DNA of 64,000 nt from Methylopila sp. Yamaguchi (GCF_002897035.1 NZ_BAUX01000016.1:37089-101088); one strand, 5' to 3'; positions 9,003-17,753 are shown, counted from the first letter of the stretch. Numbers and translations are program-made. The notes: generated by a model not told the origin, from the letters alone.

Positions 9003-10838
9003 TCATTTCATCGCCTTCGGCTGCCTCGCTGGGTCTCCCGGAGACGGGATGACGCCAGCCGACAGGGCGATCGTCAGGAGCTCGGACAGCGTCCTCGCAT
9101 TGAGCCGGTTCATGACCTGCGCGCGATGCAGCTCGACGGTGCGCGGGCTGATGCCCAGCGTTTGGCCGATGATCTTGTTCGTCCCCCCGTTCACCAGTCC
9201 GCCCAACACCTCCCGCTCGCGCGGCGTCAATCGGGCGAGGCGGGCGCCGGCGGTCTCGTCAGGCGTGGTCTGCCGCGACGAGCCGTGACACTCGGCCAAG
9301 GCGCTCGCGAGCTTTGTTAGCAGAGACGCCTCGTCCTCAACGGTGACATAGTCGACGGCGCCCGCCTTCATGGCGGCGACCGCCGCCGCAGCGTCCCCGC
9401 CGGGCGCGTCGAGCACGATCGTCGGCAGTGGCGACGACAGCGCCTTGAGCTCGCGCGGGATGGAAAGCCCTTCGGCCTTCGACTTGCGGAGGTCAATCAA
9501 CACGCAGCCTGGCGCGAGCACGGCGGCGACGGAGAGAAAGGCTGACGCGGTCTCGAAGCTGCGCGCGCGGTAGCCGAGCGTCCGGACGACGCGTTGCAGT
9601 AGGCGTGCTTCGCGCGCGCTCGAACTCACGACGTAGACCTGGCGGACGTCCTCTGCGCTGACATCCTCCGTGATCCCGCCGATCCGGGTGATTACGCCGT
9701 CCTCGTTCGGGATGGGAAAACTCGTGTCGCGCAGCCAGCGGACGGCCCCGTCGCTGGGCCGGATGATCCGGTACTCGTACGTCGTCACCTCTCCGCTCCG
9801 GACGGAGCCGAGAGCGTGCGCGACTTGCAAGCGGTCGTCGGGATGGACGGCCTTCATCCACTCAGCGAGGTCGGTCGCTCCCTCGTCGCAGGGCAGGCCC
9901 CAGATCCGCTCGTAGGCGGCGCTCCGGTAAAGGATTGTCTCCGCGACAGGGTCGCCAATCCAGATCAGGTTCCGGCTGTGGTTGGCGAAGCTACGAAACT
10001 GCGCTTCGCTCGCGCGGATGGCGGCTTCGGCGGCCCGCTGGGCCGTCACGTCGATCGCGGCTCCGATGAAGCCGACCGGGCGGGCCTGTTCGAAGGTCGT
10101 TCGTCCCGCGGTCGCGATGCGCCGCGTGACGCCGTCGTCGCGGCCTCTCACGCGATATTCGATATTATAGCGCCCGTCCCCAGTCGGAGAAGCGCAGGTC
10201 GCGATGGCCTTCCTAACGTCCTCGATGTCGTCAGGATGGATCCCCGCCTCGAAGACGTCCATGTCCACCTCAGCGCCGGAGGCGAGCCCCCACATTGCGC
10301 GCAGTCGCTCGTCCCAGTCCAGCGCGCCGGTGATCGGATCCCAGGAGTAGACGCCGAGGCCCACAAGTTCGCTCGCGGCGCGCAAGCGGGCCTCGCTTTT
10401 CTGCAAGGCCTCCTCGAACATGCGGCGTTCGCTGGTGTCGCGGGACACGCCGACGACCATCTCGACGGATCCGTCCTTGCCCCGGATCGGACCCCACAGA
10501 TAAGCGAAATAGGACGCCCGTCCGGTCGGGCTGCGGAAGAAGAACTCGTCTTCGACCGTTACGCCCTCCGCCAAAATTCGATCGATGTGCCCCTCGAGCA
10601 GGCCGGCGAGTTCTGACGGATAGTTCAGATCGGCGAAGGTCTTGCCGAGCATGTCGTCCGCCGACAGCCCGAACAGCGCCAGCATCGCAGGGTTCGCGTA
10701 GGCGAAACGTCGCTCCCGATCAAACGCGTAGACGAAATCCGGGATCGCCGAGAGCATCGCTTCGAGAAAGCGCGTCTGCCGCGCGTGCGCCATTTCCGCC
10801 GCGCCGAGTTCGTCACCTTCCCCCAGCGCCGCCGCCAT
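9003..10838 (-). CDS. Triple-PAS regulator with degenerate receiver and LuxR/FixJ-type output
   Basis: 611 residues. Three PAS domains (about 25-140, 150-275, 285-400) are followed by a FixJ-like receiver (about 403-515) and a LuxR helix-turn-helix (LTPREREVLGGLVNGGTNKIIGQTLGISPRTVELHR, in two overlapping parts, about 535-590). The receiver keeps a possible phospho-acceptor Asp (VLIDLRKS) but has lost the acidic cluster (VSSSARE), the Thr and the Lys, so it is probably not switched by phosphotransfer. PAS domains likely sense a small ligand or redox state. No transmembrane segment. A stress-type promoter lies upstream at 10886-10912. Confidence 0.85.
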   Translation of the reverse strand: MAAALGEGDELGAAEMAHARQTRFLEAMLSAIPDFVYAFDRERRFAYANPAMLALFGLSADDMLGKTFADLNYPSELAGLLEGHIDRILAEGVTVEDEFFFRSPTGRASYFAYLWGPIRGKDGSVEMVVGVSRDTSERRMFEEALQKSEARLRAASELVGLGVYSWDPITGALDWDERLRAMWGLASGAEVDMDVFEAGIHPDDIEDVRKAIATCASPTGDGRYNIEYRVRGRDDGVTRRIATAGRTTFEQARPVGFIGAAIDVTAQRAAEAAIRASEAQFRSFANHSRNLIWIGDPVAETILYRSAAYERIWGLPCDEGATDLAEWMKAVHPDDRLQVAHALGSVRSGEVTTYEYRIIRPSDGAVRWLRDTSFPIPNEDGVITRIGGITEDVSAEDVRQVYVVSSSAREARLLQRVVRTLGYRARSFETASAFLSVAAVLAPGCVLIDLRKSKAEGLSIPRELKALSSPLPTIVLDAPGGDAAAAVAAMKAGAVDYVTVEDEASLLTKLASALAECHGSSRQTTPDETAGARLARLTPREREVLGGLVNGGTNKIIGQTLGISPRTVELHRAQVMNRLNARTLSELLTIALSAGVIPSPGDPARQPKAMK

Positions 10839-10885
10839 CAGTCTTTTCCGACACGGCGTCGACTCCTCAGGTCATCTGGCGAAAG

Positions 10886-10912
10886 CTAAGCGCCTTCCCC
10901 TCGGAATGTTCC
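10886..10912 (-). promoter_or_regulatory. EcfG-type promoter for the PAS/LuxR gene
   Basis: On the minus strand GGAAC (10912-10908) is followed by 17 bases and CTTAG. It lies 48 bp before the ATG and matches the GGAAC-N18-TT pattern seen throughout the window. Confidence 0.7.
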
Positions 10913-10984
10913 CTAGGGATCGTCCGGGGCTCCGGAAGCCGTCGCGGGGTGTTTAGCACGCATCACCACCGAGGAGACCCCATA

Positions 10985-12160
10985 ATGAAAGCCCTCGTCT
11001 GGCACGGCAAGGAGGACATCCGATGCGACCGAGTGTCGGATCCCGCGATCGAGCACCCGCGAGACGCAATCATCAAGGTTACAAGCTGCGCGATCTGCGG
11101 CTCTGATCTTCATCTCTTCCATAACCTCGTGCCGGCGATGCTGCCCGGCGACATCATGGGTCATGAGACCATGGGCGAGGTGGTCGAAGTCGGCAGCGCC
11201 GCCAAGGGGAAGCTCAAGAAGGGCGACCGCGTCGTCATCCCCTTCACGATCCAATGCGGAGAGTGCGAGCAATGTCGGCGCGGCAACTTCTCGCTCTGTC
11301 GGCAGAGCAACCGAAAGGGCGAGTTGGGCGACAAGGTTTTCGGGCATCGCACCGGCGGACTGTTTGGCTACACGCACCTGACAGGCGGCTACCCGGGCGG
11401 ACAGGCTGAGTATCTCCGCGTTCCTTTCTCGGATACGACGCACATCAAGGTGCCGGACGGCATCGAGGACGAGAAGCTGCTCTTCCTCTCGGACATCTTC
11501 CCGACGGGATGGCAGGCGGCGGTTCAGTGCGACATCCAGCCTGGCGACACCGTCGCGGTCTGGGGCTGCGGCCCCGTCGGCCAGATGGCGATCCGATCAG
11601 CGATCCTGCTGGGCGCCGAACAGGTGGTGGCGATCGATCATCTTCCCGAGCGGCTGTCCATGGCGGCCGCCGCCGGGGCGATCACCATCAACTTCGAAGA
11701 GGAAAGCGTCGTCGAACGGCTGAACGAGCTGACCGGCGGCGAGGGTCCGCACAAATGCATCGACGCGGTCGGCTCGGAAAGCCACGTCTCGCTCGGGCAG
11801 CCGGACACGCTTCTCGATCGCGCCAAGCAGATGCTCATGGCGGAGAACGACCGGCCGCATGTGCTGCGCGAGGCGATCTACGTGTGCCGCCCGGCGGGCG
11901 TGATCTCGATCATCGGCGTCTACCTCGGCCTGTCGGACAAGGTTCCAATGGGCCAGGCGATGAACAAGGGGCTCACGTTCCGGATGGCGCAGGCGCATGT
12001 CCCGCGCTGGACCGGCGATCTCCTCCGGCGGATCGAGCAAGGCGAGATCGATCCATCGTTCGTGATCACCCACAAAGCCGACCTCGCGGACGGCCCCGCG
12101 ATGTACGCCAAGTTCCGCGACAAGGCGGACGGCTGCATCAAGGTCATGCTCCAGCCCTGA
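10985..12160 (+). CDS. Zinc-dependent alcohol/formaldehyde dehydrogenase-like MDR enzyme
   Basis: 391 residues, medium-chain dehydrogenase superfamily. Catalytic zinc ligands are visible in CAICGSDLH (about 37) and GHETMGE (about 60); structural-zinc cysteines in CGECEQCRRGNFSLC (about 91-105); a Rossmann motif in WGCGPVGQMA (about 190). The long insert around 255-290 is typical of the glutathione-independent formaldehyde dehydrogenase-like branch, though the substrate is not proven. The ATG at 10985 follows a GAGGAG site. It is followed 13 bp later by a membrane-protein gene. Confidence 0.9.
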   Translation: MKALVWHGKEDIRCDRVSDPAIEHPRDAIIKVTSCAICGSDLHLFHNLVPAMLPGDIMGHETMGEVVEVGSAAKGKLKKGDRVVIPFTIQCGECEQCRRGNFSLCRQSNRKGELGDKVFGHRTGGLFGYTHLTGGYPGGQAEYLRVPFSDTTHIKVPDGIEDEKLLFLSDIFPTGWQAAVQCDIQPGDTVAVWGCGPVGQMAIRSAILLGAEQVVAIDHLPERLSMAAAAGAITINFEEESVVERLNELTGGEGPHKCIDAVGSESHVSLGQPDTLLDRAKQMLMAENDRPHVLREAIYVCRPAGVISIIGVYLGLSDKVPMGQAMNKGLTFRMAQAHVPRWTGDLLRRIEQGEIDPSFVITHKADLADGPAMYAKFRDKADGCIKVMLQP

Positions 12161-12173
12161 AGGAGGCGCTCCC

Positions 12174-12767
12174 ATGCCGCTCACCAACCTCACTGGGATC
12201 GCTCGTTCCGAGGGCGACCCGCGCATCCAAAGCAAGGGACCGAGTTCGCTGACCGACGCCGACCGTCTGGCGCGGGCGCTCGGCTGGTTCTCCATCGGTC
12301 TCGGCGTCGTCGAACTGGTGGCGCCCGGACGCATCGCCCGCGGCCTCGGGCTCGAGCACAAGGAGGGTCTGATCCGAGCCTTTGGCGCACGCGAACTGGC
12401 GAGCGCCGTGCCCACCTTGTCGGTGGACAAGTCCGCGGGGCTCGCGGCCCGGATCGGCGGCGACGTGCTCGACCTGCTCACGCTTTCGACGGCGCTGCAT
12501 CCCGGCAATCCGAAGAGGGGAAACGCCGCGGTCGCGACCGCCCTCGTGCTGGGCGTGACCTTGCTTGATCTCGTCGCCTACGCCGGCGTGACGGCCGCGC
12601 ACCGTCGCGGGCCGGACGCCGGCGGCCGCAACTACTCGGACCGCAGCGGGCTTCCGAAGGGAATCCAGGAGTCCCGAGGACTGGCCCGCAAGGACTTCAA
12701 GACACCCCCGGACTACCGGGCGGAAGGCACGGTCGCAGCGGCGCTTCCCGCGCCTCCGTCATCCTGA
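12174..12767 (+). CDS. Conserved small membrane protein downstream of the dehydrogenase
   Basis: 197 residues with GGAGG before the ATG. Hydrophobic segments at about 35-52, 80-100 and 122-142 suggest three or four membrane passes; the last 50 residues are hydrophilic. The layout (short soluble head, LARALGWFSIGLGVVELVAPGRIARGLG) resembles the membrane part of proteins annotated as cyclase/dehydrase in rhizobia, without the soluble lipid-binding domain. Function unknown. Close spacing to the dehydrogenase suggests co-transcription. Confidence 0.78.
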   Translation: MPLTNLTGIARSEGDPRIQSKGPSSLTDADRLARALGWFSIGLGVVELVAPGRIARGLGLEHKEGLIRAFGARELASAVPTLSVDKSAGLAARIGGDVLDLLTLSTALHPGNPKRGNAAVATALVLGVTLLDLVAYAGVTAAHRRGPDAGGRNYSDRSGLPKGIQESRGLARKDFKTPPDYRAEGTVAAALPAPPSS

Positions 12768-12795
12768 GGCTCCAGATCAAGGCGGGGCAGCGCCG

Positions 12796-13914
12796 ATGAC
12801 GCTCGAACAACTTGCTGGGGCGGCGCTGACCCTGGTCTTCCTGGCCGACATCTTCCTGACGGTGCTCTACGCGCGGGCGGGCACCGGGCTCCTCGCTCCA
12901 TACTGGATCCGGGCCATCTGGGCGGCGATCCGCGGCGTGGCCCGCCTGTTCGGCCGCCGCCGCCGCGGAGCCGTTTTATCGCTCGCTGGCCCCCTGATCG
13001 TCGTGTCGCTGATCGGGTTCTGGGCGATCGGGCTGACGATCGGCGCGGCCCTCGTCATCCAGCCCGCGCTTGGCGTCGCCATCCGTCCCAGCAGCGGCGG
13101 CACGCCGACGGACTTCGTCACCGCGCTCTTCGTCGCCGGCAACAGCCTGTCGATCGTCGGCGGCGGCGGCTACTCGCCGCAGACCGCCGGGACCCGCATT
13201 CTCTTCCTGATCAACGCATTGATCGGAACGTCCGCGCTCTCGCTCGTGCTGAGCTATCTCGTCCAAGTCTACTCCGCCTTGCGCGAGCGCAACACGCTGG
13301 CTCTGACCATCCATCTCATGACGGACAGCACGGGAGACGCCGCCGTCCTGCTGGCGCGGCTCATGCCTGGAGGCGAGATCGGCAACGCGCCAAGCGAACT
13401 CAGCAACCTCGCCCGGTCGCTCGCGTCGACCAAGGAGGCGCACCACTTCTATCCCCTGCTGTTCTACTTCCGCTTCGAGCAGCCGTTCTATTCCGTGTCC
13501 CGGATGAGTTTCGTCATTCTGGACCTGACAACGCTCATCGACACCGCGCTCGACCGTGAGCGGTATGGATCTCTGATCAACTCCGCCCCGGTCACGTCGC
13601 TGCGCCGGGCTGCGTTGCAGCTTCTCCACACGCTTCACGAGAGCTTTCCGACGACGGAGCCGCGGGCCGAAGAGCTCGCCGCCGGGACCCGCCGCAGCAC
13701 GGAGAGCTATCTTACGGCGGTCGATACCCTGAGGCGCTCAGGCGTCGCCTCGCAGCTCGACGGCCGCGAGTTCTACGTCGCCGCGCGGCGCGACTGGGAA
13801 CCGCTGGCCGGACGCCTTGCGCCGACTCTTGGCCACGACGTCGGCGAGATCGATCGCCGTCGGCCTGATCTTAGGGGCGCCGGTTCCGTAGTTGATCCGG
13901 ACAGGCTGGATTGA
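12796..13914 (+). CDS. Ion-channel-like membrane protein with soluble C-terminal domain
   Basis: 372 residues. Transmembrane segments are at about 8-27, 58-85 and 132-155, with a re-entrant pore-like helix at 98-120 ending in SIVGGGGYSPQT, which is reminiscent of the T-V-G-Y-G filter of two-TM potassium channels but not identical. The C-terminal 200 residues are soluble and helical. Ion selectivity cannot be stated. It follows the membrane-protein gene by 28 bp. I believe it belongs to a channel-like family found in alphaproteobacteria, but no function is established from sequence. Confidence 0.75.
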   Translation: MTLEQLAGAALTLVFLADIFLTVLYARAGTGLLAPYWIRAIWAAIRGVARLFGRRRRGAVLSLAGPLIVVSLIGFWAIGLTIGAALVIQPALGVAIRPSSGGTPTDFVTALFVAGNSLSIVGGGGYSPQTAGTRILFLINALIGTSALSLVLSYLVQVYSALRERNTLALTIHLMTDSTGDAAVLLARLMPGGEIGNAPSELSNLARSLASTKEAHHFYPLLFYFRFEQPFYSVSRMSFVILDLTTLIDTALDRERYGSLINSAPVTSLRRAALQLLHTLHESFPTTEPRAEELAAGTRRSTESYLTAVDTLRRSGVASQLDGREFYVAARRDWEPLAGRLAPTLGHDVGEIDRRRPDLRGAGSVVDPDRLD

Positions 13915-14091
13915 GTCCTAGAACATTCCGGCAAGACCGGCTTCAGCGTGTGAAGCAATCGACCGCCACTCAGCGGTCGGGACGAGGCCCTCGGCGCTTC
14001 CAACGGAAAGACCGAGCCCGCCCCTGGGCGGCGCGGGCTGAGCCGCATGTCGCAGCCCGCGTGGCCCAAAACAACGGATCCGGCGGCCCGA
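13915..14091. other. Intergenic stretch with two short hairpins
   Basis: Two adjacent hairpins follow the channel-like gene: GCTTCA/TGAAGC (13940-13956) and CGACCGC/GCGGTCG (13960-13979). They may terminate transcription or stabilise the message end. No gene is supported here. Confidence 0.4.
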
Positions 14092-14220
14092 CTAGCGCGC
14101 CACTGGACTCGTAATTTCCGGCGTGGGCGCGAGGGTCAGACCCGCAAGAACGAAATACCCTACGGCTATAAGCAAAAGCGCCCCCGCAAGGCATAGAATA
14201 GCAACTGTCTTTGCGGTCAT
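14092..14220 (-). CDS. Putative very small membrane protein
   Basis: 42 residues (MTAKTVAILCLAGALLLIAV, then GYFVLAGLTL and a short tail): a single transmembrane helix with almost nothing else. An in-frame start at 14274 would give 60 residues. The ribosome site is weak. The local DNA is more AT-rich than its neighbours. It may be a genuine small stress or envelope peptide or a chance reading frame. The next 140 bp up to 14362 holds nothing recognisable. Confidence 0.35.
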   Translation of the reverse strand: MTAKTVAILCLAGALLLIAVGYFVLAGLTLAPTPEITSPVAR

Positions 14221-14362
14221 GACTTTTTTACTTGATATGGCTTCGGCGCGATGGAGAAGGGCTTTCCTCGCCAATGCTGAGGCGTTCGGCTTGCAGAACG
14301 GGCTGCCTGCGGCGCCTCAGCTGTTGAGATACGGCATCCTCAAGCCGTCCTCACCCACGTGA

Positions 14363-15235
14363 TCACAGCATCGGACGCCCGCCGGTGACCGGGATGATTG
14401 CGCCGGTGATGTAGCTCGCGTCGTTCGACGCCAGCATCACATAGGCCGCGGCGAGTTCCGCCGGCTGACCTGCCCGACCAATGGGCGTGTTCTCGCCGAA
14501 GGTCTTCACGGCTTCGTCGGGCATCGTCGAAGGAATGAGCGGCGTCCATATTGGACCGGGCGCCACCGCGTTAACCCGGATGCCCTTCTCGATGAGCAGT
14601 CCGGCGAGTCCCGCGGTGAAATTGGCGATAGCGCCTTTCGTGGCGGCGTAGGCCAGCAGGTGGGGGCTCGGACTCTTCGCGTTGATCGACGTCGTGTTGA
14701 TGATGGACGATCCGGGGTTCATCACCTTGGACGCCGCTTTGGACAGATAGAACTGGCTATAGATGTTGGTCCGAAACGTGATGTCCCATTCTTCGGCCGA
14801 GATATCGTCGATCGAGCTGAAGCTCTTCTGATGCGCGGCGCTGTTGACGAGCACGTCCAGGCGCCCGAAAGCTTCGAGGGTTTTAGCCACGAGCTCCTTG
14901 CAATGGTTTTCGTCCTTGATGTCGCCTGACACGCAGAGGGCTTGCCGGCCGGAGGCTTTGACAAGGCGTTCCGTCTCACGGGCGTCCTCATGCTCGGTAA
15001 AGTAGGAGATCAGGACATCGGCGCCTTCCCGCGCGTAGGCGATGGCGACGGCGCGGCCGATCCCCGAGTCCGCGCCGGTGACGATCGCAGCCAGGCAGGC
15101 GAGCTTGCCCGACCCCTTGTAGGTTTCCTCGCCGTGATCGGCTTTTGGATCAAGCCGACGCTCCTCGCCTGGCACGGCTTGCGCCTGCTGAGGATGCGGA
15201 GGCCGCGGATACTTGGTTCTCGGGTCGTCGAGCAT
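14363..15235 (-). CDS. Short-chain dehydrogenase/reductase, YghA/general-stress type
   Basis: 290 residues. The cofactor loop TGADSGIGRAVA (about 54-65), NNAG-like LVNSAAH and the catalytic Ser-Tyr-Lys set (TTSINAKSPSPHLLAYAATKGA; Tyr about 205, Lys 209) are present. The 45-residue hydrophilic N-terminal extension (KYPRPPHPQQAQAVPGEE) is characteristic of the YghA/GSP39 subgroup of stress-induced NAD(P)-dependent reductases. The substrate is unknown. It is followed upstream by a second SDR gene on the same strand. Confidence 0.9.
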   Translation of the reverse strand: MLDDPRTKYPRPPHPQQAQAVPGEERRLDPKADHGEETYKGSGKLACLAAIVTGADSGIGRAVAIAYAREGADVLISYFTEHEDARETERLVKASGRQALCVSGDIKDENHCKELVAKTLEAFGRLDVLVNSAAHQKSFSSIDDISAEEWDITFRTNIYSQFYLSKAASKVMNPGSSIINTTSINAKSPSPHLLAYAATKGAIANFTAGLAGLLIEKGIRVNAVAPGPIWTPLIPSTMPDEAVKTFGENTPIGRAGQPAELAAAYVMLASNDASYITGAIIPVTGGRPML

Positions 15236-15298
15236 AGGTCTCTCTTCTGTCGAGACTGGCGGGATAGCCTCCGACGGGTCGTCGCCTCGCGCAGAAAG

Positions 15299-16084
15299 TC
15301 AGCGGCGACCCGAGCCGGGCTCCGACATACGGCGATGCACCTCAGCGGTGACGCCAGCCGGTACGATGTTCGCGATGGCGGACTGCAGCTTGTTCATCCA
15401 GCCGCTGACGACGTCGCCGTCGCCTCGCATCATCGCCTTAAACCCGATCTCCGCCACCTCGCGGGGATCCTGCTTCTTTTGCGTCCCGACCTTCGTGTCG
15501 AGCATGTCGGCGCGTCCGAAGAAGTCCGTCTCGGTCGCTCCGGGCATCAGGCAGGTGACGGTCACCCCGCTGTCCTTCAACTCGTTGCGGAGCGCGAACG
15601 AGAAGTTGTCGAGGAAAGCCTTGGTGCCGTTGTAGACCGCCTGAAAGGCGCCAGGGAGAAAACCCGCGATGGATCCGACGATGAGGATCCGACCCTCTCC
15701 AGCGGACCGCATATCGCGGCCAACCCGCTGGAGGAGATACAGCGTGCCTGTGACGTTCGTGTCCACGACCGCGCGGACGCGAGCAAAATCCTGGTCCAGG
15801 AAGGCGCCGCCGAGCCCTTGCCCCGCATTGGCCAGCACGGCCGCCACGGGGCGGCCCCCAGTCGCGGCCAGCAGCTTGTCGACCCCCTCAGTGGTCGCAA
15901 GGTCGGCTTCGACGGCCGCGACCTCCGCGCCGAGCGCGCGAAGGCTATCCGCCGCCCGGTGAATTCGCGGCTCGTTCGCGGCGATCGCCAGATCGTAGCC
16001 GTTCTCGGCGCAGACGCACGCGAGTTCGTAGCCGATGCCGGTCGAGGCGCCTGTGACCACAGCGAGGGGGCGAGCGGATGTCAT
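15299..16084 (-). CDS. Short-chain dehydrogenase/reductase (classical SDR)
   Basis: 261 residues from the ATG at 16084, preceded by GGAAGGGACG. TGASTGIG (about 10-17) binds NADP; NAGQ (about 85), Ser in IVGSIAGFLPGAFQ and YNGTKAF (Tyr/Lys) complete the catalytic set. Similar to DltE/YqjQ-type reductases with unknown lipid or aldehyde substrate. A stress promoter lies at 16163-16188. The second SDR gene lies 63 bp downstream and is probably co-transcribed. Confidence 0.88.
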   Translation of the reverse strand: MTSARPLAVVTGASTGIGYELACVCAENGYDLAIAANEPRIHRAADSLRALGAEVAAVEADLATTEGVDKLLAATGGRPVAAVLANAGQGLGGAFLDQDFARVRAVVDTNVTGTLYLLQRVGRDMRSAGEGRILIVGSIAGFLPGAFQAVYNGTKAFLDNFSFALRNELKDSGVTVTCLMPGATETDFFGRADMLDTKVGTQKKQDPREVAEIGFKAMMRGDGDVVSGWMNKLQSAIANIVPAGVTAEVHRRMSEPGSGRR

Positions 16085-16162
16085 GGTCGTCCCTTCCTGA
16101 CTGCCTCGGACCCTCACGACGCTCTTCGGCGAGGCACCCCGGCGGAGCGGCGTCCGGCTCAG

Positions 16163-16188
16163 GAAGACCTCGGACGTTCGAATGTTCC
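16163..16188 (-). promoter_or_regulatory. EcfG-type promoter for the SDR pair
   Basis: Minus-strand GGAAC (16188-16184), 17 bases, then CTTC. It sits about 80 bp before the SDR start at 16084. Confidence 0.68.
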
Positions 16189-16250
16189 CGGCCCTCCAGC
16201 GGGCCGACATGCGACGAGCTCGGACGGCGCCAGCAGAACGAACGGCAGCG

Positions 16251-16580
16251 TCAGTCGAAAACGACCCCCGCCGAGGCCGCGAGCACGAAGGCCGCTGCGG
16301 ACGCGGCCATCGCGATGAAGACGCGTGGAGGGGGCCACGCGGGGGTGCGATCGGACCGCAGCGGATCGCGCCGCGTCTCGTCGCTCATGCCCGGCGCAAT
16401 GGTCCGTCGAGGCTCGACTTCGTTCCGCATTGCGAGATCGACCGCGCTTCGTGACGGCGGGACGCCCGCCGCTTCGTCATCGGCGCCGAGCGGCGCGGCC
16501 GCTGGATCGCTGAAGGGAACCTTGTCCCTCGTTTCGCCCCGGTCGATCGCGTTGCGAAGTCGTTCGATCCCGTTGCTCAT
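16251..16580 (-). CDS. Hypothetical protein with C-terminal membrane helix
   Basis: 109 residues. The first 80 are polar and proline/arginine-rich; residues about 86-107 form one hydrophobic helix (VFIAMAASAAAFVLAASAGV). The ATG overlaps the sdhC stop (ATGA-type junction at 16577-16580), so it is translationally coupled to sdhC. It is not homologous in appearance to SdhD. It could be a membrane-tethered partner of the orphan SdhC; function unknown. Confidence 0.62.
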   Translation of the reverse strand: MSNGIERLRNAIDRGETRDKVPFSDPAAAPLGADDEAAGVPPSRSAVDLAMRNEVEPRRTIAPGMSDETRRDPLRSDRTPAWPPPRVFIAMAASAAAFVLAASAGVVFD

Positions 16581-16972
16581 TGGGACGCCCAGATAACAAG
16601 CGCCCAAACCGCCGCCGTCGCCGCGACTGAACACGCGAGACTTCCCCGCGCGAGATACTCGCGCTCGTGATGGTCGAATCCGGCGCCCGTGTCCCAGATC
16701 AGGTGGCGGACGCCTCCCATCGCGTGGTGGATCAGCGCCCAGGTGTAGAGAAAAGTGAGACATCGCCCAGGCCACGATCCGTAGACCGCCTGCACGTGGG
16801 CAAAGGCGGCCGGACCGCTCGCCGCCGCCAGCAGCCAGACCGTGACGAGCAGCGATCCGACGTAGAGCGTGGCGCCGGTGAGGCGGTGAACGATCGACAT
16901 CACCATCGAGAAGGTGGGACGATAGATTTGAAGATGCGGCGAGAGCGGTCGCTGCGCAGGTCGGCGGTCCAT
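16577..16972 (-). CDS. sdhC: Succinate dehydrogenase cytochrome b556 subunit-like protein (orphan)
   Basis: 131 residues. RPLSPHLQIYRPTFSMVMS followed by IVHRLTG is the diagnostic SdhC signature (heme and quinone side), and LIHHAMGGVRHLIWD carries the heme-ligand histidine region. Three transmembrane helices are at about 31-55, 65-88 and 107-130. Normally SdhC pairs with SdhD to anchor SdhAB in complex II; none of those genes is adjacent. The start at 16972 has a GGAAG site. A stress promoter is at 17003-17028, so this may be a stress-specific isoform. Confidence 0.87.
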   Translation of the reverse strand: MDRRPAQRPLSPHLQIYRPTFSMVMSIVHRLTGATLYVGSLLVTVWLLAAASGPAAFAHVQAVYGSWPGRCLTFLYTWALIHHAMGGVRHLIWDTGAGFDHHEREYLARGSLACSVAATAAVWALVIWASQ

Positions 16973-17002
16973 GGCTCTTCCTGCCTGGGACGAACAGACT
17001 TG

Positions 17003-17028
17003 AAAGAGTCGCTGCCGCGCATTGTTCC
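17003..17028 (-). promoter_or_regulatory. EcfG-type promoter for the orphan sdhC
   Basis: Minus-strand GGAAC (17028-17024), 17 bases, then CTTTC, 31 bp before the sdhC start. Confidence 0.7.
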
Positions 17029-17150
17029 GCCAGGACTGCCGCCTGCCCGCCATACGGCTTCGCGCTTGCCGGTCGGCGATCCGAGGTCTCCAGCGCCGCA
17101 TCGCGCGTCTGGTCGGCCCGACGCTGGTCCATCAGCGCGGTTCATCGGAT

Positions 17151-17176
17151 GGAACATCATCCGAACCGCGCGCTTT
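17151..17176 (+). promoter_or_regulatory. EcfG-type promoter for the DUF892 ferritin-like gene
   Basis: GGAAC (17151-17155), 17 bases, then CTTTAG, 28 bp before the ATG at 17204. It is back to back with the sdhC promoter. Confidence 0.72.
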
Positions 17177-17203
17177 AGCCCTCGCAACCAGGAGGGCCGC
17201 GAG

Positions 17204-17710
17204 ATGGCGACGACAAAGAAGTTCCAGGACCTCTTGCTGGCGGAGCTCAGTGACGTCTACAGCGCCGAGACGCAGATCGCCGAAGCGCTCCCGAAACTGG
17301 CTCAGAAGGTTTCCGCCTCTGAGCTCAGACGTTTGCTCGAGGAGCACCTGCAGGAAACAAAGGGCCAGATCGCCCGGCTCGACAAGGCTTTTGCGGCGCT
17401 CGGCGCAAAGCCGGAAGCGAAGACCTGCAAGGCGATGCAGGGGCTGGTGGCCGAGGCCGACGAGCTCCTGAGCGCAGGACTGGCCCCGGAGGTGCTTGAC
17501 GCGGCCCTGATCGCCGCAGCGCAGAAGGTCGAACACTACGAGATCGCAAGCTACGGCTCGCTCAAGGCTTATGCGGACGCTTGCGGGCTCGACGCCGTGG
17601 CCGATCTGATGGACGAGACGCTTCGAGAAGAGAAGGCGACGGATGAAAAACTGACCGCGGTCGCAACGTCGACCCTGAACGCGAGCGCTGTCCAAGCATC
17701 GGTCGGCTAA
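17204..17710 (+). CDS. Ferritin-like DUF892 (YciE/YciF) stress protein
   Basis: 168 residues. The sequence KFQDLLLAELSDVYSAETQI starts the four-helix ferritin-like bundle of the YciE/YciF family; Glu and His residues (AETQI, EEHLQETK, KVEHYEIASYG, REEKATDE) could form a di-iron site. Family members are induced by osmotic, stationary-phase and general stress; biochemical role is unsettled. Strong GGAGGG ribosome site. The molybdoenzyme gene begins 43 bp downstream and probably shares this promoter. Confidence 0.92.
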   Translation: MATTKKFQDLLLAELSDVYSAETQIAEALPKLAQKVSASELRRLLEEHLQETKGQIARLDKAFAALGAKPEAKTCKAMQGLVAEADELLSAGLAPEVLDAALIAAAQKVEHYEIASYGSLKAYADACGLDAVADLMDETLREEKATDEKLTAVATSTLNASAVQASVG

Positions 17711-17753
17711 CGACCGGCTTGCCGGGCGCGCAACCGCACTTCAGGAGAACGAG

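Noticed and set aside
14123..14362. Plus-strand 79-codon frame opposite the small membrane ORF
   Set aside because: No ribosome site, no recognisable sequence, and it is antisense to the slightly better candidate at 14092-14220.
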